64,000 bases of DNA from Acidimicrobiales bacterium (GTDB taxonomy: Bacteria > Actinomycetota > Acidimicrobiia > Acidimicrobiales > Iamiaceae): positions 1 through 64,000 of the forward strand of contig DASZTW010000012.1 of the NCBI GenBank assembly GCA_035547835.1, read 5' to 3'. The notes under the pieces are model-generated. The model saw only the letters and a program-made list of their open reading frames with translations, ran no database searches and had not been told where the DNA came from. The position numbers and the translations under genes are program-made. This document shows, in pieces, positions 26,866 to 35,260 of this stretch (position 1 is the stretch's first letter; each line of letters starts with the position of its first letter).

Positions 26866-28521
26866 GTGGACCACACTGACGATTTCGACCTCCGCGAGTA
26901 CCTGCGCGTACTGCGGCGGCGCCTGTGGGTGGCGGTTGTCTCCGTCATCGCGCTCGGCGTGCTCGCCGGCGGTCTGTCGAAGATGCAGACGCCCGTGTAC
27001 ACCGCGTCAGCGGACGTGCTCGTTCCCCAGCAGACAGCAGTGAGCCAGATCACCGCCGGCAATCAGGCCTCGCCGAACCCGCAGTACTTGCAGCGCAACA
27101 TCGACAACGCGCAGAAGTTCGCTTCGAGCGATGTGGTCAAGCGCGCGGCGGCCAAGGCCCTCGGCTACTCGGCGACGGCCAGCGTGACCGCGTCATCGAG
27201 CGCCGATCTGCTGACCTTCAAGGCCCACAGCACCAACAAGAAGAAGGCAGCGGCAGTTGCGAACGCGTACGCCAAGGCGTACATCGATGCCGACCGCCAG
27301 CGGCAGGTCGACGGTTACGCCGCGCAGAGCCAGGCCGTCAGCGCGACCATCACCCGGCTGCAGCAGCAGGCGGCGCCGCTACCTCCGGGCAGTGGCCCCT
27401 ACGAGAGCATCTCCAGTCAGATCACCCAGCTCCAACAGCTCCAGTCGAACCTCCAGGCCGCGCAACAGTTCAGTGCCGCAAACGGTGGCCAGGTGATCAA
27501 CGACGCCAAGGTGCCGCAGAACCCGTCGTCGCCCAAGGTGTTCCGCAACACGTTGCTCGGCGTTGCGCTCGGCGTGCTGCTCGGCATCGGTCTGGCGTTC
27601 CTCGTCGACCGCATGGACGATTCGCTCAAGTCGAAGGCCGACGTCGACGAGATCGCCGGCGACGTGCCACTGGTCGGCATGATCCCCGAGCTCCAAGGTT
27701 GGCGTGCCCGCTCCGACACCCACATCGCCACGCTCGAGAGCCCGCAGTCGGTCGTGGCCGAGTCGTACCGCACGCTGCGCACCTCGGTGCAGTTTCTCGG
27801 CATCGAGCACCCGTTGAACGTCATCGGCATCACCAGCCCCAACCCTGGCGAGGGCAAGACCACCACGCTCGCCAACCTGGCTGTCTCGGCCGCCAAAGCC
27901 GGTCTGCAGGTCGTGATCGTCGACTGCGACCTCCGCCGTCCCCGGGTGCACGAGTTCTTCGGGCTGCGCAACGACGTCGGATTCACCTCGGTGCTGCTGG
28001 GCGAGACGTCGCTCGGCGCCGCCTTGCAAGACGTCGAGGAGCAACCCCGGCTCCGGCTGCTCGCCTCCGGGCCCACGCCGCCGAACCCGGCCGAGCTGCT
28101 CAACGTCAGCCGGGTCGAACAAGTGGTGCGCGCCCTGGAGAAGACGGCCGACCTGGTGCTCATCGACTGCCCGCCGGTCGTGCCCGTCACCGACGCGCTG
28201 CTCATCTCCCACCTGGTCGACGGGATGCTGCTCGTGGGCTACGCGGGTCGGACCAACAAGCGCGAGTTCCACCGTGCACTCGAGCTGTTCGCCAGCGTCG
28301 ACGCCCCGCTGGCCGGCACCGTGCTCAACGCGGTGCCGAACAAGGGCGGCTACGGCTACGGCTACGGATATGGCTACGGCTACACGTACGGTTCCGAGCT
28401 CGACGAGAGCCGCCGCGCCCGCCGCCGGGCCCGCCGCCAGGCCTTCGAGGACGTCGTGGGCGACACCAAGTCCAACGGGAACGGTCAGCCCGAGGACGCC
28501 CGGCCCGTCTCGCGCACCTGA
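26866..28521 (+). CDS. Chain-length regulator and tyrosine kinase (Wzc/CapAB-like)
   Basis: A 551-residue polysaccharide co-polymerase. A Wzz domain opens with DLREYLRVLRRRLWVAV and the first membrane helix (~20-38); a second helix lies near residues 225-245. The BY-kinase domain has Walker A NPGEGKTTTLAN (~325), Walker A' VVIVDCDLRRP (~350) and Walker B LVLIDCPP (~430). The tail has a run of alternating Gly and Tyr (~495-510), the expected autophosphorylation cluster, then an Arg-rich end. The kinase and Wzz parts are joined as in Proteobacteria rather than split as in Firmicutes. GTG start. Confidence 0.9.
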   Translation: MDHTDDFDLREYLRVLRRRLWVAVVSVIALGVLAGGLSKMQTPVYTASADVLVPQQTAVSQITAGNQASPNPQYLQRNIDNAQKFASSDVVKRAAAKALGYSATASVTASSSADLLTFKAHSTNKKKAAAVANAYAKAYIDADRQRQVDGYAAQSQAVSATITRLQQQAAPLPPGSGPYESISSQITQLQQLQSNLQAAQQFSAANGGQVINDAKVPQNPSSPKVFRNTLLGVALGVLLGIGLAFLVDRMDDSLKSKADVDEIAGDVPLVGMIPELQGWRARSDTHIATLESPQSVVAESYRTLRTSVQFLGIEHPLNVIGITSPNPGEGKTTTLANLAVSAAKAGLQVVIVDCDLRRPRVHEFFGLRNDVGFTSVLLGETSLGAALQDVEEQPRLRLLASGPTPPNPAELLNVSRVEQVVRALEKTADLVLIDCPPVVPVTDALLISHLVDGMLLVGYAGRTNKREFHRALELFASVDAPLAGTVLNAVPNKGGYGYGYGYGYGYTYGSELDESRRARRRARRQAFEDVVGDTKSNGNGQPEDARPVSRT

Positions 28522-28526
28522 CCATT

Positions 28527-28605
28527 CCGTTCTGGGCTGCTTTTTACGCGTTGGGACGCGTCATTTTCAGCCCAGAACGGAGGTTTCGGCTTCAGCCCAG
28601 AACGG
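28527..28605. repeat. 54-bp palindrome, family A copy 2, plus a solo right arm
   Basis: CCGTTCTGGGCTG (28527-28539) and CAGCCCAGAACGG (28568-28580) pair perfectly around a 28-base loop with an ACGCGT-TGGG-ACGCGT core. An extra copy of the right arm follows at 28593-28605 as part of a short direct duplication ending in the stop codon of the minus-strand LLM gene. The element fills the gap between two convergent genes and could stop transcription from both sides. Confidence 0.88.
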
Positions 28606-28612
28606 AGAGGTT

Positions 28613-29509
28613 TCAGCTGGTCGCCAGCTCGTCGAGCACCGCCGCGTAGCGCTCGATGAACGGGCGCGCCGACGCGGCGTCGGTCCATCCCTTGCGCCCG
28701 GCGCCGAGCAGCACCCGGTGCACCCCCAAGTCCCGGTAGGCGCGCAACGTGTCGGGCGTCGGGTCGCCCCACGTCACCATCGAGATCGGCAGCTCGCCGC
28801 GGCCGGCGTCGGCCGCAGCGGCACGGAACCGGTCGATCTTGTTGGCGAGGCTGCTGGCGTGCACGCCGCCGTGGGCACCTTCGAGGTCGCCGAGGGCCAA
28901 GTCCATCGGCATCCAGCCGTCGGCCCAACGGACCGCATGCGCAGTGCCGAGGCGGCCCGACATCCCACAGACCACTGGCGGCCCGTGGGGTCGCTCGGGC
29001 TTGGGGAGCGACCAGACCGGGTCGAAGTCGAAGAACTCGCCGTGGAACTCGGCCTGCTCGTCGGTCCACAACGCCCGTAACGCACCGACGCACTCCTCGA
29101 GGGCCCGGTAGCGCGCCGTCCACGGGATCGGCCGGTGGTTGGCGAGCTCCTCCTCGTTCCAGCCGACCCCCACGCCGAGCTCGAACCGGCCACCGGTGTG
29201 ACGGTCGAGCGTGGCCACGGTCTTGGCGAGGTCGAACACGTCGTGCTCGAGGGGGAGTGCCACCGACGTGCCGACCACCAGGCGCTCGGTCGCGCCCGCT
29301 GCGACCAGCAGGCTGAGGAACGGGTTCATCATCTCGAGGTACGGCGCCGGGAGCTCGCCACCGGCGGGGTACGGCGTGCGCCGCTCGACGGGGATCTGTG
29401 GGTGCTCGCCCGTCCACAGCGACTCGTAACCCGCGTCCTCCAACAGCCGTCCGAGCTCGGCCGGCGCGATGTCGTCGAGGGTGTTCATCGACGTGAACCC
29501 GACGTGCAT
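28613..29509 (-). CDS. LLM-class F420-dependent oxidoreductase
   Basis: A 298-residue TIM-barrel luciferase-like oxidoreductase. The N-terminal MHVGFTSMNT strand, EHPQIP, VGTSVALPLEHDVFDLAKTVATLDRHTGGRFELGVG (conserved barrel segment, quoted in part) and the PVVCGMSG strand are typical of the F420-using actinobacterial branch. Substrate is unknown. The ATG at 29509 starts the family sequence. The gene is divergent from the acyl-CoA ligase with a 43-base spacer, so the two may share control. Confidence 0.83.
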   Translation of the reverse strand: MHVGFTSMNTLDDIAPAELGRLLEDAGYESLWTGEHPQIPVERRTPYPAGGELPAPYLEMMNPFLSLLVAAGATERLVVGTSVALPLEHDVFDLAKTVATLDRHTGGRFELGVGVGWNEEELANHRPIPWTARYRALEECVGALRALWTDEQAEFHGEFFDFDPVWSLPKPERPHGPPVVCGMSGRLGTAHAVRWADGWMPMDLALGDLEGAHGGVHASSLANKIDRFRAAAADAGRGELPISMVTWGDPTPDTLRAYRDLGVHRVLLGAGRKGWTDAASARPFIERYAAVLDELATS

Positions 29510-29552
29510 GCCGGTGAAGGTAGGCGATGGGACGCCAAGTACTGTCGCAGCG

Positions 29553-31037
29553 ATGAACATCGTCATGCTGCTCGAGATGGCGGCCGAAGGGATGGGGGAC
29601 CGCCTCGCGGTCGGCACGCGCGACCAGGCCCTCACGTACGCGCAACTGCTCGACGAGGCCCGCCGGGGCGCCGGCGCGCTGCAGGCGGCCGGCGTCGAGC
29701 GGTCGGGCGTGGTCGCGGTCAACTCCGCGTCGATCCCCGTGCAGCTGTTCGCCAGCGCCATCGCCGGGGTGCCGTTCTCGCCGATCAACTACCGCCTTGC
29801 CGACGACCGGCTCCGCGCCATCGTCGGGCGGCTCGCGCCGGCGGTCGTCGAAGCCGACGACGACGCCGTCGCCCGCATCGCCGGCATCGACGGTGTCGAG
29901 GTGCTCAGCCACGACCAAGCCGCCGCGCGCCTGGCCACCGCCGAACCGGTCGAGGACGCCCACACCGACCCCGACGCGGTGGCCATCTGGCTGTTCACCA
30001 GTGGCACCACCGGCGACCCGAAAGTGGCTCTGCTGCGCCACCGCCACCTGGTGGCATACGTGCTGTCGACCGTGGAGTACATGGCCGCCGGCGAGCACGA
30101 AGCCAGCTTGGTGAGCGTGCCGCCGTACCACATCGCCGGGATGATGGCGATCTTGTCGGCCACGTACTCGGGCCGCCGCATCGTGTACCTCCCGCAGTTC
30201 GACCCCGACGAGTGGGTGCGGATCGCACAAGAGGAGGACATCACCCACGCGATGGTCGTGCCCACCATGCTCGGGCGGGTGCTCGACGCAATCGAACGGC
30301 GCGGCACGACGCTGCCGGCGCTGGCGCACCTCTCCTACGGTGGCGGGCGCATGCCCGTGTCGATCGTCAGCCGGGCCATGGACCTGTTGCCGCACGTCGG
30401 ATTCGTCAACGCATATGGCCTCACCGAGACCTCGAGCACGATCGCCGTGCTCGGGCCGGCGGACCACCGCGAGGCCCACGACAGCAACGACCCGTCGGTC
30501 GTCGCGCGGCTCGGTTCGGTCGGGCGTCCCTTGCCGATCCTCGAGCTCGAGATCCGCGACCCCGACGGCAAGGAGGTGGCCACCGGCGAGACCGGCGAGA
30601 TATGGGTGCGGGGCGAGCAGATCGCCGGCGAGTACCTCGAGCGCAACGCCCTCACCGACGACGGTTGGTTCCCCACCAACGACGCCGGTTACCTCGACGC
30701 GGCCGGGTTCTTGTTCGTCGAAGGTCGCCTCGACGACGTGATCGTGCGGGGCGGCGAGAACATCTCGCCGGGTGAGGTCGAAGACGTGCTGCTGCAGCAC
30801 GAAGCCGTCGCCGAAGTCGCGGTCGTGGGTGTGCCCGACGACGAGTGGGGCGAGGTCGTGGCCGCGGCGGTGGTGCTCACCGACGGGGGCCGCGCCGACG
30901 AAGCCGAGCTGCAGGAGTGGGTGCGGACGCAGTTGCGCTCGTCGCGGGTGCCGGCCCGCGTCGACATCCGCCGCGACCTGCCGTACAACGAGACCGGCAA
31001 GCTGCTGCGCCGGGTCTTGAAAGGCGAGCTGTCGTGA
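29553..31037 (+). CDS. Acyl-CoA synthetase (AMP-forming)
   Basis: A 494-residue ANL-superfamily ligase that activates a carboxylic acid with ATP and CoA. Visible motifs: LFTSGTTGDPK (A3 P-loop), NAYGLTETSS (A5), TNDAGYLDAAGFLFVEGRLD (A7-A8), RGGENISPGEVE and the catalytic Lys in LPYNETGKLL. The small size suggests a medium-chain or aromatic acid rather than a very-long-chain acid. ATG 29553. It overlaps the ferredoxin gene by four bases, an unusual tie that hints at an oxidative step in the same pathway. Confidence 0.87.
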   Translation: MNIVMLLEMAAEGMGDRLAVGTRDQALTYAQLLDEARRGAGALQAAGVERSGVVAVNSASIPVQLFASAIAGVPFSPINYRLADDRLRAIVGRLAPAVVEADDDAVARIAGIDGVEVLSHDQAAARLATAEPVEDAHTDPDAVAIWLFTSGTTGDPKVALLRHRHLVAYVLSTVEYMAAGEHEASLVSVPPYHIAGMMAILSATYSGRRIVYLPQFDPDEWVRIAQEEDITHAMVVPTMLGRVLDAIERRGTTLPALAHLSYGGGRMPVSIVSRAMDLLPHVGFVNAYGLTETSSTIAVLGPADHREAHDSNDPSVVARLGSVGRPLPILELEIRDPDGKEVATGETGEIWVRGEQIAGEYLERNALTDDGWFPTNDAGYLDAAGFLFVEGRLDDVIVRGGENISPGEVEDVLLQHEAVAEVAVVGVPDDEWGEVVAAAVVLTDGGRADEAELQEWVRTQLRSSRVPARVDIRRDLPYNETGKLLRRVLKGELS

Positions 31038-31228
31038 AAGTGCGGATCGACCCGGAGGTCTGCACCGGGCACGGTCGCTGCTACGCCTTGGAACCAGCCT
31101 TGTTCACCGACGACGAGTCAGGCTACGGGCAAGTGATCGGCGACGGCACCGTCGAATCAGACGACGACATCTCGGCGGCCGAGCGAGCCGTCCGCAACTG
31201 CCCCGAGCGCGCCATCACGTTGGAGTGA
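31034..31228 (+). CDS. Small 3Fe-4S-type ferredoxin
   Basis: A 64-residue ferredoxin. The cluster ligands are in CTGHGRC (CxxHxxC, residues 10-16) and the distal CPERAI, the arrangement of single-cluster ferredoxins that feed electrons to cytochrome P450s in actinobacteria; the His replaces the fourth Cys. No P450 or ferredoxin reductase gene is in the window. GTG 31034 overlaps the ligase stop as GTGA. Confidence 0.85.
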   Translation: MKVRIDPEVCTGHGRCYALEPALFTDDESGYGQVIGDGTVESDDDISAAERAVRNCPERAITLE

Positions 31229-31428
31229 GCTCCGCGGCCCGTCCGTCCGGTGGGGCCGTCAGGGGGGCGTCGCCTGAGGCTGGCGGGCAGGTCGAGCGGC
31301 TGGCCGGCAGGTGCCGCGGCGTCACGTGAGGCTGGCGGGCAGGTGGGTGCCGCCGAGCGCGCCGGCCGTCAGGTGAGGCCGGCAGGTGCCGCGCGCCGCC
31401 CGTCACGTGGCGGGGCGCCGCCGGGCCG
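31229..31428. repeat. Degenerate GC-rich repeat between two convergent genes
   Basis: About 200 bases made of diverged units containing GTCAGGTGAGG and GGCTGGCGGGCAGGT. Clear unit starts fall near 31257, 31319, 31367, 31400 and 31426. The last unit contains the TCA at 31429-31431, the stop codon of the minus-strand amidohydrolase. Nothing protein-coding is seen. Confidence 0.7.
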
Positions 31429-32814
31429 TCAGGTCGGGGGCGCGCAGAAGGTTCGCACCACACGCTCCTTGCGAGGGTCGGCGAGGACCTCGGCGAGTGG
31501 GGCGTCGAGCAGGACCAGGCCAGCGGGCGCCGCAGGCGGCGGGGCGTACAAGGCCAGCGCCTGGTCAGGCCGCAACGCTTCGCCCGGTCCGATCGGCACG
31601 CCCGACCCGGTGCGCCGCTCGACCGCCGCGCGGATCGCGATCCACGGGTCCTCGGGGCCGTACGGCGCGTCGCTGCTGCCGAGCACCGGCGCCCCCGCGG
31701 CGAGCAGGGTGGCGCAGCGGTACAAGTCGGGCCGGTCGACCGGGTCGACGGTGGCCAGGTAGCGGTCGCCACGAGCCGCCACGAACGCGGGTTGCGTTGC
31801 GACCGTCAGGCCGTGTTCGTGCAGGCGGATGGCGAGATCGGGTGAGGTGACCGACGCGTGCTCCACGCGATCGCCGGGGAGCGAGCCGACCTCGTCCCAC
31901 GCCGCGACCGCGAGCGCGAGCGCCACCCGGGTCACACAGTGGACGGCGACGGGGCGCCCCGCCCGGTGGGCGCGACGGAACCACTGCTCGAGGTCGGCCA
32001 GCGGCGGAAGCGCATGGTCCGCGATGACCACTTTCACCGGGCCCTTGGTGAGCGGCGGCGGCGGGTCGGCCTCGGCCAGCGGCGGGCCGCCCATGACGAT
32101 CACCTGTTGCGGCAGCGCACCGCTGCGCACCGCGTCGGCCAGAAGTCGGTGGTGCGCCGGGTCGGCGGTGGGGGTTGCATCGGTGACGCCGGTGATGCCA
32201 TACGACGCAAGACGCCGGCCGACTGCAGCGAGATCGGGCGGCGGTGGCGGCGGTAGGCGATCCCGCAGCCACTCGTCACTGCGGAACAGCCGCCCGTCCG
32301 CGAGGTCGTCGGCCTCCGGGTGGGGGAGTCCCGGCGGACCGGGTCGGTCGGGTCGGCCGGGAAAGCCGGGGTGCCCGGGCCGGTCGGCGTCCACCCCGAG
32401 TTCGGTGAGCGCCCGGCTGTTGAGGACCCACAACGCGCCCGAACGGTGTTGGACACGAACCGGCCGGTCCGGCGCGAGGTGGTCGAGACGGCGCCGATCG
32501 AGGGGGCCGTGGACCTGGTCGTCGTAGCCCACTGCCCGCAGCCAGCCGCCTCCCGCGAGCGTGCCAGGGCGGATGGCGAGTGCCTCGTCGAACGAGGCTG
32601 GGTCCGTCGCAGTTGCCAGGTCGAGCGAGTGGTCGGCCGCGGCCATTGCCAGGAGGTGCAGGTGGTGGTCGTGCAGCCCACCGATGAGCGCGCCGCCGCC
32701 CGCGTCGATCACCTCGTCGGGGGCCGCAGACGGGCGGGCCACGATGCGGCCGTGGCGGATCGTGACGTCGACCGTGGCGCCGTCGACCTCGGCGCCCCTG
32801 AGCAGGATCTGCAT
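31429..32814 (-). CDS. Amidohydrolase, YtcJ-like (amidohydrolase_3)
   Basis: A 461-residue metal-dependent hydrolase. GGLHDHHLHLLAMA holds the first metal His pair, KVVIADHALPP and PVAVHCVTR the later ligands, RVEHASV another, and GSSDAPYG the metal Asp. The second half is Pro-rich between residues ~165 and 210. Substrates of the family include N-acyl or formamide compounds, and this one is not predictable. The ATG at 32814 overlaps the CoA-transferase stop as ATGA, so they form a unit. Its stop lies in a GTCAG repeat. Confidence 0.8.
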   Translation of the reverse strand: MQILLRGAEVDGATVDVTIRHGRIVARPSAAPDEVIDAGGGALIGGLHDHHLHLLAMAAADHSLDLATATDPASFDEALAIRPGTLAGGGWLRAVGYDDQVHGPLDRRRLDHLAPDRPVRVQHRSGALWVLNSRALTELGVDADRPGHPGFPGRPDRPGPPGLPHPEADDLADGRLFRSDEWLRDRLPPPPPPDLAAVGRRLASYGITGVTDATPTADPAHHRLLADAVRSGALPQQVIVMGGPPLAEADPPPPLTKGPVKVVIADHALPPLADLEQWFRRAHRAGRPVAVHCVTRVALALAVAAWDEVGSLPGDRVEHASVTSPDLAIRLHEHGLTVATQPAFVAARGDRYLATVDPVDRPDLYRCATLLAAGAPVLGSSDAPYGPEDPWIAIRAAVERRTGSGVPIGPGEALRPDQALALYAPPPAAPAGLVLLDAPLAEVLADPRKERVVRTFCAPPT

Positions 32815-34124
32815 CAGCGTCCGGGCTCTGCGGGCAGGTCGATCGGCACGGGTTCGCCGGCGACGTGGGCCGAAACGCCGGCCATCGCCACGTCGAGCAG
32901 CCAACGTCCACCGCTGCGCAGGGTGGCGAGCGTGGCGGCCGCGGCGACCATCCCCGAAACGGGGTCGGCGACCGCGTCGGCCACGAAACACGGGCCCCGG
33001 TCGTCGTAGACCACCAAGCCCCCGGCCACCGCCGCCACGTCGCCGAACGCCACCCGGTTGCGCCACGGCTCGGCCCGCCCGAAGCCGGTGATCGACACCC
33101 ACACGGTGGGGCCGTCGGCAGCCTCGAGGAGCTCGGCGGCCACGATGCCGAGGTGCTCCAACGCCCGGGGGCGCGAGCCCTCGATCACGACATCGGCCCG
33201 GCGGAGGAGGTCGTGCAACTCGGCGCGGCCGTCGGCCGTCGTGAAGTCGACCCGGACGTGTTGCTTGGCACCGTTCAAGCGCTCGTAGAACTCGGTCGGC
33301 CCTCGGCGGGCGCCGTCGGGCCGTTGCACCGACTCGACTTTGAGGACCCGCGGTCCGGCCTCGCCGAGCAGGCGCCCGGCGAGCGGACCCGCCCACAACG
33401 ACGACAGGTCGACCACGGTCAGGTCCCGCAGCGGTTCGCCGGGAGACCCGCTCGATCGGCGGGGCCGGCCCTCGAACGGTGTCGCCCTGACGGGCAGGCC
33501 GAACGCCGTCGCCACCGGTTCGGCCGCCACGCGGGCGGTCCCGGTGGTTGTCGGTTCGGCTGCCACGCGGGCGGTCCTGGTGGTTGTCGGTTGGGCTGCC
33601 ACGCGGGCGGTCCCGGTGGTTGTCGGTTGGGCTCCCACGCGGGCGGTCCCGGTGGTTGTCGGTTCGGCTGCCACGCCGAGCGCCGCGGCAGGGAGGCCGA
33701 ACTCGGCCGCTCGCTCATCGAGGTCGGCAGCTCGGCGCGAAGCCACGAGCGCGGCGACCGCCCCGAACGGTGCTGGCTGCTCCGGGGCCACGGCGTCGAA
33801 CGAGAGTGCCCCGGGCAGGGAGTCGAGCTCGAGCCATGCCGGGATGAGCTCGACGTCCTCGGGGCGAGCGAGGGTGAGGGCCAGCCAACCATCGGCCGTG
33901 GACAACAAGCGTGTGCCGCCACCGCAACTGATCGGACTGCGACGCCGCAGACCCGCGATGGCGGCCCGCTCGGCGAGCAAGGCCGCGCTGTCGACGCCCA
34001 GCTGCTCGTCGAGCAGGTCGAGCAGGTCGAGCAGCGGCCGGGGAGGCCCGATCGGTGGGCCGTCGGCCCGTCCGGTCAGCTCCAGCGCACCGCTGGCCGC
34101 CCACCGGGCGATCTGAGGATCCAC
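32814..34124 (-). CDS. Family III CoA-transferase (CaiB/BaiF) with 12-residue repeats
   Basis: A 436-residue CoA-transferase. The first ~200 residues resemble the C-terminal lobe of the family (GTRLLSTADGWLALTLARPEDVE). Four tandem 12-residue repeats related to AAEPTTTGTARV then form a linker, and the catalytic lobe follows (LTVVDLSSLWAGPLAGRLLGEAG, RRADVVIEGSRPRALEHLG, and FGDVAAVAGGL with the likely nucleophilic Asp). GTG 34124 is divergent from the enoyl-CoA hydratase with almost no spacer, so one of the two starts may be misplaced. It shares a transcript with the amidohydrolase. Confidence 0.78.
   Translation of the reverse strand: MDPQIARWAASGALELTGRADGPPIGPPRPLLDLLDLLDEQLGVDSAALLAERAAIAGLRRRSPISCGGGTRLLSTADGWLALTLARPEDVELIPAWLELDSLPGALSFDAVAPEQPAPFGAVAALVASRRAADLDERAAEFGLPAAALGVAAEPTTTGTARVGAQPTTTGTARVAAQPTTTRTARVAAEPTTTGTARVAAEPVATAFGLPVRATPFEGRPRRSSGSPGEPLRDLTVVDLSSLWAGPLAGRLLGEAGPRVLKVESVQRPDGARRGPTEFYERLNGAKQHVRVDFTTADGRAELHDLLRRADVVIEGSRPRALEHLGIVAAELLEAADGPTVWVSITGFGRAEPWRNRVAFGDVAAVAGGLVVYDDRGPCFVADAVADPVSGMVAAAATLATLRSGGRWLLDVAMAGVSAHVAGEPVPIDLPAEPGR
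33517..33676 (-). repeat. 36-bp in-frame tandem repeat inside the CoA-transferase gene
   Basis: Four 36-base units (33517-33552, 33553-33588, 33589-33624, 33625-33660) and a 16-base partial unit differ from each other at one to three positions. Because 36 is a multiple of three, the frame is kept and each unit adds twelve residues (Thr/Ala/Pro-rich). This looks like a replication-slippage VNTR in a domain linker. Confidence 0.93.
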
Positions 34125-34131
34125 GCCCTGA

Positions 34132-35172
34132 TTGTGCCAAGGGCGGTCGCCCGCCGCGTACAGTCCCGCTATCCGAGCGATCGACCTGTCCGACGGCGAG
34201 CTCGCCGAGTTGCTGGCCTCCCCGTTCGCGGCGGAGGAGCTGTCCGACCCGTCCGGGCTGCTGGTCACCGTGCGACCCGAGGCCGGTGCGTTCGTCGACC
34301 ACCGGCTGCTCACCAGCCTGCCGTGCGTGGTGGTCGGGGTAGACCGTCCGGCCTTCGACACACCCCCGTGGTGCGACGCCGTGGTCGACCCCGCCGTCAC
34401 CACCATCGGGGCCATCGAGGCGACGGTCGAGGCCACGCCGTTGGCCGCCACCGCCTTCGTGCTGCTGTTGCGGTCCGCCCGTGCCACAGTCGACGTGGAG
34501 GCGGGCTTGGTGGCCGAGTCGGCCGTGTACTCGATGTTGCAGGGCGGCCCGGAGTTCGCCCGTTGGCGTGCCAGCCACCCGGCGCGGGAGCGCGCCGTGA
34601 GCGACGGCCTGCCCGTGCGCGTCGAACGGTCAGGTGGCCGCGTCGACGTGATCCTCGACCGACCAGAGGTCCGCAACGCGCTCGATCGCACGCTGCGCGA
34701 CGGATGGCTCGCGGCGCTGGCGGTGGCGCTGGCCGACCCGTCGGTCTCCGAGGTGGTCGTGCGCGGCGAGGGGCCGAGCTTCTGCAGCGGCGGCGACCTC
34801 GACGAGTTCGGATCGTTCGGCGACCCCGCGTCAGCCCACTTGGTGCGACTCACGGCGAGCATCGGCCGGGCGCTCGATCAGCTCGGGGCGAGACTTGGGC
34901 CGGGCCTCCGCTTCGAGGTGCACGGTCCGTGCGCCGGATCGGGCATCGAGCTCCCGGCTTTCGCGGCCCTCGTCGAAGCCCGGTCGGACTTCACTGCGAT
35001 CCTGCCCGAGGTCCGCCTCGGCCTCATCCCGGGCGCCGGCGGCACGGTGAGCCTGAGCCGGCGGATGGGGCGTCACCGCACCGCCCTGCTCGGCTTGTCC
35101 GGCGCCACCCTCGACGCCTCCACCGCCCTCGCCTGGGGCCTCGTCAACCACGTCCACCCCCCCGTGCTGTGA
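34132..35172 (+). CDS. Enoyl-CoA hydratase/isomerase-like protein with N-terminal extension
   Basis: 346 residues in the longest form. The crotonase core occupies residues ~155-346: VDVILDRPEVRNALDRTLRDG, GPSFCSGGDLDEFGSFG (oxyanion hole), VHGPCAGSGIELPAFA and VRLGLIPGAGGTVSLSRRMG, which keeps the Glu-like family signature. The first ~150 residues (AIDLSDGELAELLASPF...) are a second, weakly similar alpha/beta segment seen in some actinobacterial crotonases. The start is uncertain: TTG 34132 lies eight bases from the divergent CoA-transferase start. The stop codon sits inside the family B palindrome. Confidence 0.75.
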   Translation: MCQGRSPAAYSPAIRAIDLSDGELAELLASPFAAEELSDPSGLLVTVRPEAGAFVDHRLLTSLPCVVVGVDRPAFDTPPWCDAVVDPAVTTIGAIEATVEATPLAATAFVLLLRSARATVDVEAGLVAESAVYSMLQGGPEFARWRASHPARERAVSDGLPVRVERSGGRVDVILDRPEVRNALDRTLRDGWLAALAVALADPSVSEVVVRGEGPSFCSGGDLDEFGSFGDPASAHLVRLTASIGRALDQLGARLGPGLRFEVHGPCAGSGIELPAFAALVEARSDFTAILPEVRLGLIPGAGGTVSLSRRMGRHRTALLGLSGATLDASTALAWGLVNHVHPPVL

Positions 35173-35210
35173 GCACTTGGCCACCTGGTGGGTTGGTAAG
35201 TGCTCACAGC
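35166..35210. repeat. 45-bp palindrome, family B copy 2
   Basis: A left arm beginning GCTGTGAGCACTT (35166-35185) and a right arm ending AAGTGCTCACAGC (35191-35210) pair at 17 of 20 positions around a 5-base loop. It overlaps the stop codon of the crotonase-like gene (TGA 35170-35172). Compared with copy 1 at 1-45 the outer stem has changed on both sides so pairing is kept. Confidence 0.85.
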
Positions 35211-35228
35211 AGGTGGGTTGGTGGGGAC

Positions 35229-35244
35229 CTGACGTGGGTGTCAG
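35229..35244. promoter_or_regulatory. TGAC-N6-GTCA operator-like site before the amidohydrolase
   Basis: CTGACGTGGGTGTCAG ends 16 bases before the GTG start at 35261, and a TAGACT (35248-35253) that could serve as -10 lies between. The TGAC/GTCA half sites have the same spacing as TGACACGCGTGTCA before hyuA and TGACACTAGCGTCA in the hyuB/ligase spacer. A TetR- or GntR-type regulator would suit such a site; no regulator gene is present here. Confidence 0.5.
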
Positions 35245-35260
35245 GTTTAGACTTCGGCGG

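Noticed and set aside
28593-28605. Extra CAGCCCAGAACGG as a fifth family A palindrome
   Set aside because: Only the right arm is present; it is a short local duplication next to copy 2.
33517-33676. Direct repeats read as a possible CRISPR array
   Set aside because: Units are back to back with no spacers and lie in a coding frame of a CoA-transferase.
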